Shown here: positions 8,021 to 16,144 of the stretch, in pieces | Numbering within the stretch: the stretch's first letter is position 1 | Layout: every line of letters starts with the position of its first letter | NCBI RefSeq assembly: GCF_011617465.1 | Contig: NZ_CP050153.1 | Coordinates: 2,108,001 to 2,172,000, forward strand | DNA from: Brevibacterium pigmentatum | Lineage (GTDB): Bacteria; Actinomycetota; Actinomycetes; Actinomycetales; Brevibacteriaceae | Reading direction: 5' to 3' | DNA length: 64,000 nt | Notes under the pieces: model-generated | Told to the model about the DNA's origin: nothing | What the model saw: only the letters and a program-made list of their open reading frames with translations | Database searches by the model: none | Program-made: the position numbers and the translations under genes

Positions 8021-8982
8021 CGCACGTACCCGAGCTGCTTGTCCACGGTGTGCGGGAACTGCTCCCCGGCCAGATACTGTTCGAACAGGCGATGGAACTG
8101 CTCGGCCAATCGCATTCTCCAGCCGTCGGTGTCTCCGCTCATATGCGGGGTGATGATGACATTGTCCATCGACCACAGAGGATGGTCGGCCGGCAGCGGC
8201 TCTTCATCGAAGACGTCGAGTCCGGCCCCGGCGATGTGCCCTTCGCGCAGGGCGGTGACGAGCGCGTCGGTGTCGACGGTGTCGCCGCGTCCGACGTTGA
8301 TGAACACGGCAGTGTCATCCATGGCGGCGAATGCCTCGGCGCCGATGAGTCTTTCGGTCTTCTCCGTCAGCGGTGCGATATCGATGACCCAATCGAATCC
8401 AGCCACATGCTCGGGCAGGGTGGCGGAGTCGATGACCTCGCCGAAGTCGGCGTCGCCGCTGCGGGCTCGCGATCCGGCGCCGGTGATGTCGATGTCGACG
8501 GCACTCAGCAGACGGGCGATGCCCCGGCCGATCGCGCCGGTGCCGACGATGAGCGCCTTGGTGCCGGCGATGTCGCGGGTCGACCGACGATTCCACTTCC
8601 CCTCGGCTTGGTCGGCGAGAGAGCCGATCGAGCCCTTCGCGTGCATGAGGATGTAGTTGAGGACGAACTCGGCGATCGGGCGGTCGAAGATCCCCCGCGC
8701 GTTCGTCACCGTCACCGGCGAGTCGACGAGTTCATCGAAGAGGAGCGAATCGACGCCCGCTGCCGCGGCGTGGACCCAGTCGAGCCGGTCGGCGCTGCCA
8801 TAGGCATCCTTGAGCGCTGTGGAGAAGAAATCCCACATCAGCAGCACATCGGTGCCGGGCAGCGCCTGGGACAAGGTCGACGCCTCGGCGATGCGCAGTT
8901 CGATCCCGTCCCGCTCCCCCAGATCAGTGATCAGTTCGGGGATCTCGGTCCCGGGTGAGTTGAGTATGGTCAGTACCGTCAT
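8017..8982 (-). CDS. D-2-hydroxyacid dehydrogenase family protein
   Basis: NAD-dependent D-isomer-specific 2-hydroxyacid dehydrogenase, 321 residues; substrate unknown. The Rossmann motif IVGTGAIGRGIARLL lies mid-protein. The family's catalytic residues are in INVGRGDTVD (Arg), LDVFDEEPLP (Glu) and ITPHMSG (His), in the usual order. ATG 8982 has AAGGAG upstream. The first 59 bases overlap the 3' end of the exporter gene in another frame, and its own stop overlaps the next start. Its place behind an exporter suggests it may act on the same metabolite, but nothing proves this. Confidence 0.85.
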   Translation of the reverse strand: MTVLTILNSPGTEIPELITDLGERDGIELRIAEASTLSQALPGTDVLLMWDFFSTALKDAYGSADRLDWVHAAAAGVDSLLFDELVDSPVTVTNARGIFDRPIAEFVLNYILMHAKGSIGSLADQAEGKWNRRSTRDIAGTKALIVGTGAIGRGIARLLSAVDIDITGAGSRARSGDADFGEVIDSATLPEHVAGFDWVIDIAPLTEKTERLIGAEAFAAMDDTAVFINVGRGDTVDTDALVTALREGHIAGAGLDVFDEEPLPADHPLWSMDNVIITPHMSGDTDGWRMRLAEQFHRLFEQYLAGEQFPHTVDKQLGYVR

Positions 8983-10735
8983 TCCTCGGCTCCTTGGACA
9001 GTGGGCTTTCTGCCACACTAACCGATGAAGCCTCGACCGGGGTGGAAACCGACGCGGACTCAGCACCTGCATCCTCTGCTCCGATGTCGAGGTTCTCCCG
9101 CTTCGCCGGTTCGTTCTTCAGCGTCTGCGCCAGCGGAGTGTTGGGCAGGAAGCAGAGGAAGACGAATCCGAGGACGGCCAGCGGAGCCACCCACAGGAAC
9201 AGGGGCACGAGGGCGTCGTTGTAGGAGGTGATGATGAGAGAATGCATCGGCTCCGGCAGCTTCGACACGATCTCCGGGGTCAGCCCCGTCGAGGAGATCT
9301 TGGGCATGTGACCCTGTGGGGCCGCCTTGGCGATCTCTGTGACTCCGGACTCGATGTTGTCCATGAGTCGCTGGGTGAACACGGATCCGATGAAGGCCAT
9401 GCCGAGGGTGGCTCCGACCTGGCGGAAGTAGTTGTTCGACGCGGTCGCGGTACCGACCATCGATACCGGGAAGGCGTTCTGGACGACGAGGACGAGAGTC
9501 TGCATGCTCAGTCCCAGTCCGAGTCCGAGCAGCGCCAGGCAGCCGATGGTCTCCCAGGCCGCGCTCTCCGCCTTCAGCTGGGAGAGCAGGACGAGCGAGG
9601 CGGCCATGATGAGGATGCCGGTCAGCGGGTACTTCTTGTACTTGCCGGTGCGGGAGACGATGAATCCGACGAGGGTCGAGGACACGAGCATGGTGCCCAT
9701 CATCGGCACCATCATGAGCCCTGCGACGGTGGCGTCGATGCCGTGGACCATCTGCAGGTAGGTGGGCATATAGGAGAGCACACCGAACATGCCGATGCCG
9801 ACGAAGAGGCCGGCGATCGTGCACAGCAGGAAGTCGCGGTTGGTGAACAGGTGCATCGGGATGACCGGTTCGCTGACCTTGAGTTCGACGAACACGAAGG
9901 CGACTGCGGCGACGACTCCGGTGATGATGAGCCCGTTGATCTGCCAGGATCCCCATTCGTAGTCGTGTCCGCCCCAGGCCGAGGTGAGCACGATGCAGGA
10001 GGTGACGATGGAGACGAGCGCCATGCCGGCGACATCGATCTTCGGCCGTGGGCCTGCGCCCCTGTCGTGCTTGGGCACCTTGAGGAACACGGCGGCGGCG
10101 ATGAGGGCGATGATGCCCAGCGGGAAGTTGATGGCGAACGCCCAGCGCCAGCCGGGTCCTTCGGTCAGCCAGCCACCGATGAGCGGTCCGGCCACTGACG
10201 ACACGGCGAAGGCCGAGCCCATGATGCCCATGTACTTGCCGCGTTCGCGGGCGGGGACGACGGAGGCGATGATCGACTGCGAGAGGATCATCATTCCGCC
10301 GCCGCCGATGCCCTGGAGCACGCGGCCCAAGATCAGCGTCGACATCTCGTTCGCGATGAGGGCGAAGACCGATCCCAGCAGGAAGCAGCAGATCGCGAAC
10401 ATGAACAGCGGCTTGCGTCCGAACAGGTCACCGACCTTGCCGTAGACGGGCATCATGATCGTCGAGGCGAGCATGAATGCGGTGGAGACCCACAGCATCT
10501 GGTCGACGCCGTCGAGCTCGCCGACGATGGTCGGCAGCGCGGTGGCCAGCACCGTCTGATTGAGCGAGAACATGAACATCGCGATCATCAGGCCCACGAA
10601 GAGCAGAATGATCGCAGAGGTGGCCATCGGCTCGGTCTGTGAGCCGGGTCCCGCTGCTGCGGAGTTCTTCGAGGTTGTTGCAGGCATCGCCTTCACATCT
10701 GTTTCGTGGTTGCTTCTCATCACAGCTTTCGTCAT
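8924..10735 (-). CDS. MFS multidrug exporter, DHA2 (EmrB/QacA-type, 14-helix)
   Basis: Proton-driven efflux permease, 603 residues, with about 14 hydrophobic helices. Motif A is GKVGDLFGRKPLF, the antiporter motif C region is FAVSSVAGPLIGGWL, and LGRVLQGIGGGGMMIL is typical of DHA2 proteins. The N terminus has ~37 hydrophilic residues. The C terminus has ~80 hydrophilic residues and is the part that overlaps the downstream dehydrogenase gene by 59 bp. ATG 10735 overlaps the tetR stop (ATGA), so exporter translation is coupled to that of its likely repressor. Substrate unknown. Confidence 0.9.
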   Translation of the reverse strand: MTKAVMRSNHETDVKAMPATTSKNSAAAGPGSQTEPMATSAIILLFVGLMIAMFMFSLNQTVLATALPTIVGELDGVDQMLWVSTAFMLASTIMMPVYGKVGDLFGRKPLFMFAICCFLLGSVFALIANEMSTLILGRVLQGIGGGGMMILSQSIIASVVPARERGKYMGIMGSAFAVSSVAGPLIGGWLTEGPGWRWAFAINFPLGIIALIAAAVFLKVPKHDRGAGPRPKIDVAGMALVSIVTSCIVLTSAWGGHDYEWGSWQINGLIITGVVAAVAFVFVELKVSEPVIPMHLFTNRDFLLCTIAGLFVGIGMFGVLSYMPTYLQMVHGIDATVAGLMMVPMMGTMLVSSTLVGFIVSRTGKYKKYPLTGILIMAASLVLLSQLKAESAAWETIGCLALLGLGLGLSMQTLVLVVQNAFPVSMVGTATASNNYFRQVGATLGMAFIGSVFTQRLMDNIESGVTEIAKAAPQGHMPKISSTGLTPEIVSKLPEPMHSLIITSYNDALVPLFLWVAPLAVLGFVFLCFLPNTPLAQTLKNEPAKRENLDIGAEDAGAESASVSTPVEASSVSVAESPLSKEPRNDGTDHTQLTRDRDPRTDH

Positions 10736-11376
10736 TGCAGTCGGTCCAGAACCTTACGGAACAGGCTCAGGGAGTCTTCGAAGATCGCTTCCGTTCCGCC
10801 TTTGTGCTCGACCGTCTCGGGATGGGCTTTGATCGCCTGCCCCGCGTGATTGAGCGGGACGCGGCAGAGTTGGGTGAGCATGCGCGCGCTGCGCCAGGCG
10901 GAATCCTCGGAGGAGAACTCCTGTCCGAGGTGTCGCAGTCGGTCGAGCACGTGGCTGGTGACGATCTCCTCGAGTTCTTCGGCCCGGTCGAAGCTCTTGC
11001 TCACGATTTCCGGGTACAGGGCGAAGAGACGGCGACGCCGAGCCGGAAGTTTGGGGTCGACGGAGCCGATGAGTAGCGCTTCGCGGACGAAGCGCGCCGT
11101 GTCCTCGGCGAGCGTGTCGAGTCCGGCAGGGCTGTGGACGTAGTCGTAGGCAAGGCCTTCGTCGACGCTGACCTCGGGCCCGAGGCCGACGATCGCGTCC
11201 TCTTTCGTCTCGAAGTAGTTGAAGAAGGTACGCGTGGACACGCCGGCGTCTGCGGCGATGTTCGCCACGGTGGCGCAGGCCAAGCCGTCTTCGAGGACGC
11301 GGGTGATCGCCGCCTCATGGAGGGCATTGCGGGTCAGCCGCGCATTTTTCGAGCGCAGTGTTTCTTCTACGGGCAT
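10732..11376 (-). CDS. TetR-family transcriptional regulator
   Basis: One-component repressor of about 214 residues. The N-terminal helix-turn-helix is clear: TVANIAADAGVSTRTFFNYF at residues ~32-51, followed by TKEDAIVGL. The ligand domain is divergent, as usual. ATG 11376 is chosen because upstream in-frame extension would read through the promoter region. It overlaps the exporter start (ATGA), so it probably regulates its own exporter operon. TTGCA-CCACA-TGCAA, immediately upstream, is a candidate binding site. Confidence 0.88.
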   Translation of the reverse strand: MPVEETLRSKNARLTRNALHEAAITRVLEDGLACATVANIAADAGVSTRTFFNYFETKEDAIVGLGPEVSVDEGLAYDYVHSPAGLDTLAEDTARFVREALLIGSVDPKLPARRRRLFALYPEIVSKSFDRAEELEEIVTSHVLDRLRHLGQEFSSEDSAWRSARMLTQLCRVPLNHAGQAIKAHPETVEHKGGTEAIFEDSLSLFRKVLDRLQ

Positions 11377-11385
11377 AGGTACATT

Positions 11386-11446
11386 TTGCACCACATGCAA
11401 ACTTTCACCAACTGCAAATCTGCAATTGTGCACTATTTCACGGTGT
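11386..11446. promoter_or_regulatory. Candidate TetR operator region
   Basis: TTGCA (11386-11390) and TGCAA (11396-11400) form an inverted repeat 10 bp upstream of the tetR ATG. Further TGCA-containing half sites (TGCAAATC, TGCAATTG, TGCAC) follow up to 11446. The 78-bp gap between dnaG and tetR is conspicuously AT-richer than its surroundings, as promoters here tend to be. That TetR binds here is an inference. Confidence 0.4.
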
Positions 11447-11454
11447 GCAGAGTT

Positions 11455-13533
11455 CTACATGAGCATCTTCAGCCGCGCCCGGTGCTGTTCGAGGGTCTGC
11501 AGCTGACCGAGCAGTGCGGCCTGGCCGGCGCCGTCAGCAGTGTCCTGGCGCTGCAGTCGGGAGTGGAGCTCCTTGGCGATGCGTTCGAGGTCGTAGTCGA
11601 AGAGGCGGGCGACGATGCCGCGGGCGAACCGATCGATCCCGTCTCCTTCGATGACCGGCAGCGGTGTCACGAGCAGCTGGGCCACATAGGGCTTGAGATC
11701 CTCGGCAGCGGCTTCGAGGACACGTTCGGCCCATTTCGACTGGACTTGGCCGGCTGCCCCCAGTCCCCCGGCCTGTTTGATCGCGTCTTGGATCCGCCGG
11801 TAGCCGGGGTGTTCGAAGGCCTTCGCGGAAAGCGAGTCGAAGAGCTTCGCGTTGACGACCTCGGGGTGCTGGAGGGCGACCATGAGGGCGCCCTTCTCCG
11901 TCTTCAGCCGGGCGGGGTTGATCGGGGCCGAGAGGTTCGAGACATCGGGTCGTTCCTCATAGACGTACTCGATGCTGCGTTCGTCGGAGATCTCCCCCGC
12001 CGAGGCGGAACCGGGCCCGTGTGTACCCCCGGACGGGGCAGTCCCCGGCTCGGTTCCCGGACCGGGCCCCTGCCCAGGAGCCGGCTCACGCCCCGGACCA
12101 GGTGCGGCCGACGGCGAGGATGCAGGTGCGGTCGGTGCCGGTGGTGGACCGTCACGGTAGGTCGATTGGCGGGTGGGTGCCTCGGCGGTCTGGCGGTTCT
12201 GCTTCGCTTTGGGGTGGCGGGTCGCGGTGCGGACGGCGGCCTCCACCTCGTCGATGTCGACGCCGATGCGGCCGGCGACGAACCGGTAGTAGTGGGAGAG
12301 GCTGTTGCGATCGCGGATGTCGGTGAGCACATCGGCGGCGGCACGGACCGCGGAGATCCGACCTTCGACGGTGTCGAGGTCGAAGCGGGAGATCGCGGTG
12401 GTGATGACGAATTCGAAGAGCGGCTTGCACCCGTCGATGAGTTCGCGCAGGGCCGCGTCGCCCTTCTGCATGCGCAGATCACAGGGGTCGAGGCCGTCGG
12501 GTTCGACGGCGACGAAGGTCTGGGCGGTGAACAGGTTCTCGAATTCGAAGGCCTTGAGCGCAGCCTTCTGACCGGCGGCGTCACCGTCGAAGGTGAAGAT
12601 CACCTGCCCGGTCGGGTCATCGCCGAGGAGCCGTCGGATGATCTTCACGTGTTCGGCGCCGAAGGCCGTTCCGCACGTGGCCACGGCCTGGTCGACTCCG
12701 GCGAGATGGGCGGCCATGACGTCGGTGTAGCCTTCGACGACGACGACGCGTTTGGTTTTCGCGATCGACTTCTTCGCCAGGTCGAGTCCGTAGAGGACCT
12801 GGTTCTTGTGATAGAGAGCGGTCTCCGGAGTGTTGAGGTACTTCGGTCCCTTATCATCGTCAAAGAGTCGGCGAGCACCGAAGCCGATGGTCCGGGACGT
12901 CATGTCCTTGATCGGCCAGATCACCCGTCCACGGAACCGGTCGTAGATACCGCGACCGCCCTCGCTGGCCAGACCTCCGGCGAGGATCTCCTCATCGGTG
13001 AAGCCGGCCTTGTGCAGGTGGTTCGTCAGGGCATCCCAGGATTTCGGGGCGAAGCCGATTCCGAACTCTCGGCTCGACTCGGCGGGGAAGCCGCGCCCGG
13101 TGAGGAACTCGCGGCCGATCTGTCCGGCCTCGGACTCCAGAGCCTGGGCGAAGAAGCGCTGCGCGACTTCGTGCATCTCCAGCAGCCGCTGCCGGCGACT
13201 CGCCTGCTCCCGGTCCGGTCCCTTCCCGTCCTCGTAGCGCAGGTGCATTCCGGCCTTGCCGGCCAGCGTCTCGACGGCTTCGACGAAGCTGAGCTGCTCG
13301 ACCTTCTGCAGGAAGGTGAATACGTCTCCGGACTCTCCGCAGCCGAAGCAGTGGTACATCCCGACCTGCGGTCGCACGGTAAATGACGGGGTCTTCTCGT
13401 CGTGGAAGGGGCACAGGCCCTTGAGCGATCCGATCCCCGCGGTCTTGAGGGTGACGAATTCCCCGATCACCTCGTCGATGCGCGTGCGGCTGCGCAGTTC
13501 GTCGATGTCCTCGCGTTTGATGAGTCCGGCCAT
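11455..13533 (-). CDS. dnaG: DNA primase
   Basis: Synthesises RNA primers for replication at the fork. The 692-residue protein has an N-terminal CHC2 zinc finger (Cys41, His44, Cys62, Cys65). The catalytic core follows, with the TOPRIM motif VVVVEGYTDVMAAH at ~260-273 and FTFDGDAAGQKAALKAF. A Pro/Gly-rich linker near residues 460-520 leads to a C-terminal helicase-interacting region. ATG 13533 lies three bases after the dgt stop, so dgt and dnaG are co-transcribed. No SOS (LexA) box was noticed. Confidence 0.96.
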   Translation of the reverse strand: MAGLIKREDIDELRSRTRIDEVIGEFVTLKTAGIGSLKGLCPFHDEKTPSFTVRPQVGMYHCFGCGESGDVFTFLQKVEQLSFVEAVETLAGKAGMHLRYEDGKGPDREQASRRQRLLEMHEVAQRFFAQALESEAGQIGREFLTGRGFPAESSREFGIGFAPKSWDALTNHLHKAGFTDEEILAGGLASEGGRGIYDRFRGRVIWPIKDMTSRTIGFGARRLFDDDKGPKYLNTPETALYHKNQVLYGLDLAKKSIAKTKRVVVVEGYTDVMAAHLAGVDQAVATCGTAFGAEHVKIIRRLLGDDPTGQVIFTFDGDAAGQKAALKAFEFENLFTAQTFVAVEPDGLDPCDLRMQKGDAALRELIDGCKPLFEFVITTAISRFDLDTVEGRISAVRAAADVLTDIRDRNSLSHYYRFVAGRIGVDIDEVEAAVRTATRHPKAKQNRQTAEAPTRQSTYRDGPPPAPTAPASSPSAAPGPGREPAPGQGPGPGTEPGTAPSGGTHGPGSASAGEISDERSIEYVYEERPDVSNLSAPINPARLKTEKGALMVALQHPEVVNAKLFDSLSAKAFEHPGYRRIQDAIKQAGGLGAAGQVQSKWAERVLEAAAEDLKPYVAQLLVTPLPVIEGDGIDRFARGIVARLFDYDLERIAKELHSRLQRQDTADGAGQAALLGQLQTLEQHRARLKMLM

Positions 13534-13536
13534 GGT

Positions 13537-14844
13537 CTAGAGCCGATCCTCCGCTCCGGCGTTGAGGTGGTGGTACAGGGCCCAGGCGGAGTGGTCGGTC
13601 AGGGACGCGATCTGGTCGACGATGACGCGCAGCCGTGCCGCGTCGTCGGCGGCCTCGGCGTGATCGGCGCGGAACATCGGGTCGAGTTTGTTCGGTGAGT
13701 GCCAATACCAGTCGGCGAGTTCGTTGATGACTGCGGCCTGGATGTCGTGGAGCCGCAGCCGATCCTCGGCGACCATCACCGTGAGTGTGGCCATGCCCTT
13801 GAGCACGGCGATCTCGACGGTGGTCGCCTCGGGTACGACGAGCGAGGCCGAGTACCGCGCGAGCGGCTCCCACCCGAACTCCTCACGCGTCGCGGATTCC
13901 GCGGCACCGACGAAGCGCCCGATGAGCTGACTGGTCATGTGTTTGAGACCGGCCTGAGCACGTCGGGATCCGTCGAAGACCTCCTTGGGCCAGTAGGCGG
14001 CGGCCTGCAGCCGGCCGAGCGCCTTGTCCATCTCCGCGTCGGTGGTCTCCGGCAGATACCACTGGCGGGTGATCTCGAAGAGTTCGGCGCGGCGGCTCTC
14101 GGCGGCGAAGTCGGCGAGGTCGAGGTGGCCTGCGACGATGGCGTCCTCGACGTCGTGGACGGAGTACGAGATGTCGTCGGCTAAGTCCATGACCTGGGCT
14201 TCGATGCATTTCTGGCCGTTGTCGATGCCGTCGCGGTAGAAGTCGAAGACGGCCCTGTCGTCATCGTAGACACCGAATTTGCGAACCCCGGAGTCGCGGC
14301 GACCGGCCGTGGCTTCGTCTCGCGGCCACGGGTACTTCGTCAGGGCGTCGAGGCTCGCACGGGACAGATTGAGACCGGCCGGGCGGCCGTCGTCGGCGAT
14401 GACCTTCGGTTCGATGCGGGTGACCAGGCGCAGGGTCTGGGCGTTGCCTTCGAAGCCGCCGATGTCGGCGCAGAGGGCATCGAGGATCGTCTCTCCGTGG
14501 TGGCCGAAGGGCGGGTGCCCGAGGTCGTGGGACAGGCAGGCGGTGTCGACGATATCGGGATCGCAGCCGAGGTAGCGGGCGAGTTCGCGTCCGACCTGGG
14601 CGACTTCGAGGGAGTGAGTCAGCCGGGTGCGGACGAAGTCGTCCGTTCCCGGGGACACGACCTGGGTCTTCGCGCCGAGGCGGCGCAGACCCGAGGAGTG
14701 GAGGACGCGGGCACGGTCGCGCTGGAAGGCCGAGCGTCGTGGATTCTTCGCCGGTTCGCTCACCCACCGTTCCTCGTCCCAGGGCGAGTAGACCGCCACG
14801 GTACCCGTCCGCACCGAGGTGTGCGGGTGAGTGTCGAAGGGCAT
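13537..14844 (-). CDS. dgt: Deoxyguanosinetriphosphate triphosphohydrolase-like protein
   Basis: HD-superfamily metal enzyme that cleaves dGTP or other dNTPs to nucleoside and tripolyphosphate. About 435 residues. The RRLGAKTQVV start region is followed by the HD metal motif CLSHDLGHPPFGHHGE and by MDLADDISYSVHDVEDA, both characteristic of actinobacterial Dgt-like proteins. AGGAGG (14851-14856) is six bases before ATG 14844, which makes this the better start over ATG 14850. It sits between dusB and dnaG with 2-3 bp gaps, forming an operon. Confidence 0.92.
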   Translation of the reverse strand: MPFDTHPHTSVRTGTVAVYSPWDEERWVSEPAKNPRRSAFQRDRARVLHSSGLRRLGAKTQVVSPGTDDFVRTRLTHSLEVAQVGRELARYLGCDPDIVDTACLSHDLGHPPFGHHGETILDALCADIGGFEGNAQTLRLVTRIEPKVIADDGRPAGLNLSRASLDALTKYPWPRDEATAGRRDSGVRKFGVYDDDRAVFDFYRDGIDNGQKCIEAQVMDLADDISYSVHDVEDAIVAGHLDLADFAAESRRAELFEITRQWYLPETTDAEMDKALGRLQAAAYWPKEVFDGSRRAQAGLKHMTSQLIGRFVGAAESATREEFGWEPLARYSASLVVPEATTVEIAVLKGMATLTVMVAEDRLRLHDIQAAVINELADWYWHSPNKLDPMFRADHAEAADDAARLRVIVDQIASLTDHSAWALYHHLNAGAEDRL

Positions 14845-14846
14845 TC

Positions 14847-16034
14847 TCATCCTCCTGAGATGTCGAGTTCGGCCTCCGACAGCAGCGACTTCCCGCTGGG
14901 ATCGAAGATGCGGGAGTCCAGCCAGCCTTCGGGCAGGTGCGGCTTCTTCGGCCGGGTGGTGCGGCCGCGCGAGCCTTCGGCGGCTTCTCCCGGGTACGGG
15001 GCGTCCTTGTCGAGCTGGTCGAGCAGTCCGGCGAGCTCCTCCAGGGAGGACACCATGGCCAATTGGCTGCGCAGCTCTCCTCCGACGGGGTAGCCCTTGA
15101 AGTACCAGGCGATGTGTTTGCGCAGGTCACGAACGCCGAGGAATTCGTCCTCGAAATGGTCGACGAGGTATTCGCCGTGTTTGTACACGGCTCGGGCCAC
15201 CTCGGCGAGGCCGGGACGGTGGCGTTCGTCGCTGCCGTTCAGCGCGTTCGCGAGGTCGCCGAACAGCCACGGCCGTCCCTGGCAGCCGCGGCCGATGACG
15301 ACGCCGTCGCAGCCGGTCTTGGCCATCATGGCCAGGGCATCCTCGGCGGCGAAGATATCGCCGTTGCCGAGCACCGGAACGGTGTCGCCGAGGTGGTCCT
15401 TGAGCCGGGCGATCGCGTCCCAGTCCGCGGTGCCCGAGTAGAGATCGGCGGCGGTGCGTCCGTGCAGGGCGACGGCGGCGACGCCGGCGTTGCGAGCGGT
15501 TTCGGCGGCGTCGAGGAACGTCGTGTGGTCGGCGTCGATGCCCTTGCGCATCTTCACGGTCACGGGCACGTCCCGGCGTGCCGCCTCGGTGACGGCCGTT
15601 GTGACGATTGACGTGAACAGGTCCTGCTTCCACGGCAGCGCGGAGCCGCCGCCCTTGCGGGTGACCTTGGGGACGGGGCAGCCGAAGTTGAGGTCGATGT
15701 GATCGGCGCGGTCCTCCTCGACGAGCATCCGCACGGCTTGGCCCATGGTCACCGGGTCGACTCCGTAGAGCTGGACGGAGCGCGGGGTCTCATAGGGTTC
15801 GTGGTGGATGATCCGCATCGTCTTCGGGCTGCGCTCGACCAGCGCCCGAGTGGTGACCATCTCGGTCACATAGAGTCCTGCCCCGTATTCGCGGCACAGT
15901 CGGCGGAAGGCGGTGTTCGTGATCCCGGCCATGGGCGCGAGCACGACGGGCGAGGACAACTCGATGGGCCCGATGCGCAGGGCTGTTTCGGGCTTCTGGG
16001 ATGCGGTTTCTGGGGCAGGGCTGATGACACTCAC
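14847..16034 (-). CDS. dusB: tRNA-dihydrouridine synthase (DusB type)
   Basis: FMN enzyme that reduces specific uridines in the tRNA D-loop. The 395-residue TIM-barrel protein has the FMN-site motif LAPMAGITNTAFRRLCREYG, the catalytic-cysteine motif NFGCPVPKVTRKGGGSAL, and VIGRGCQGRPWLF near the end of the barrel. GTG 16034 is the only plausible start before a gap. The stop abuts the dgt start region, with the dgt ribosome-binding site inside the dusB end. dusB next to dgt-dnaG is a common actinobacterial order. Confidence 0.93.
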   Translation of the reverse strand: MSVISPAPETASQKPETALRIGPIELSSPVVLAPMAGITNTAFRRLCREYGAGLYVTEMVTTRALVERSPKTMRIIHHEPYETPRSVQLYGVDPVTMGQAVRMLVEEDRADHIDLNFGCPVPKVTRKGGGSALPWKQDLFTSIVTTAVTEAARRDVPVTVKMRKGIDADHTTFLDAAETARNAGVAAVALHGRTAADLYSGTADWDAIARLKDHLGDTVPVLGNGDIFAAEDALAMMAKTGCDGVVIGRGCQGRPWLFGDLANALNGSDERHRPGLAEVARAVYKHGEYLVDHFEDEFLGVRDLRKHIAWYFKGYPVGGELRSQLAMVSSLEELAGLLDQLDKDAPYPGEAAEGSRGRTTRPKKPHLPEGWLDSRIFDPSGKSLLSEAELDISGG

Positions 16035-16144
16035 GCAACCATTATCCCAGTCAAGTCAAAATCGCACATTCGCCTGCTTCTCCTCACCTGTTCACGCCCG
16101 GAATCCGTGCCGCTGCGGACGCGCTCCTCCCCCGTGGCGTCGAC

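Noticed and set aside
11134..13386. 750-residue plus-strand ORF opposite dnaG and tetR
   Set aside because: Antisense to two well-supported genes, no domain recognisable, low-complexity composition.
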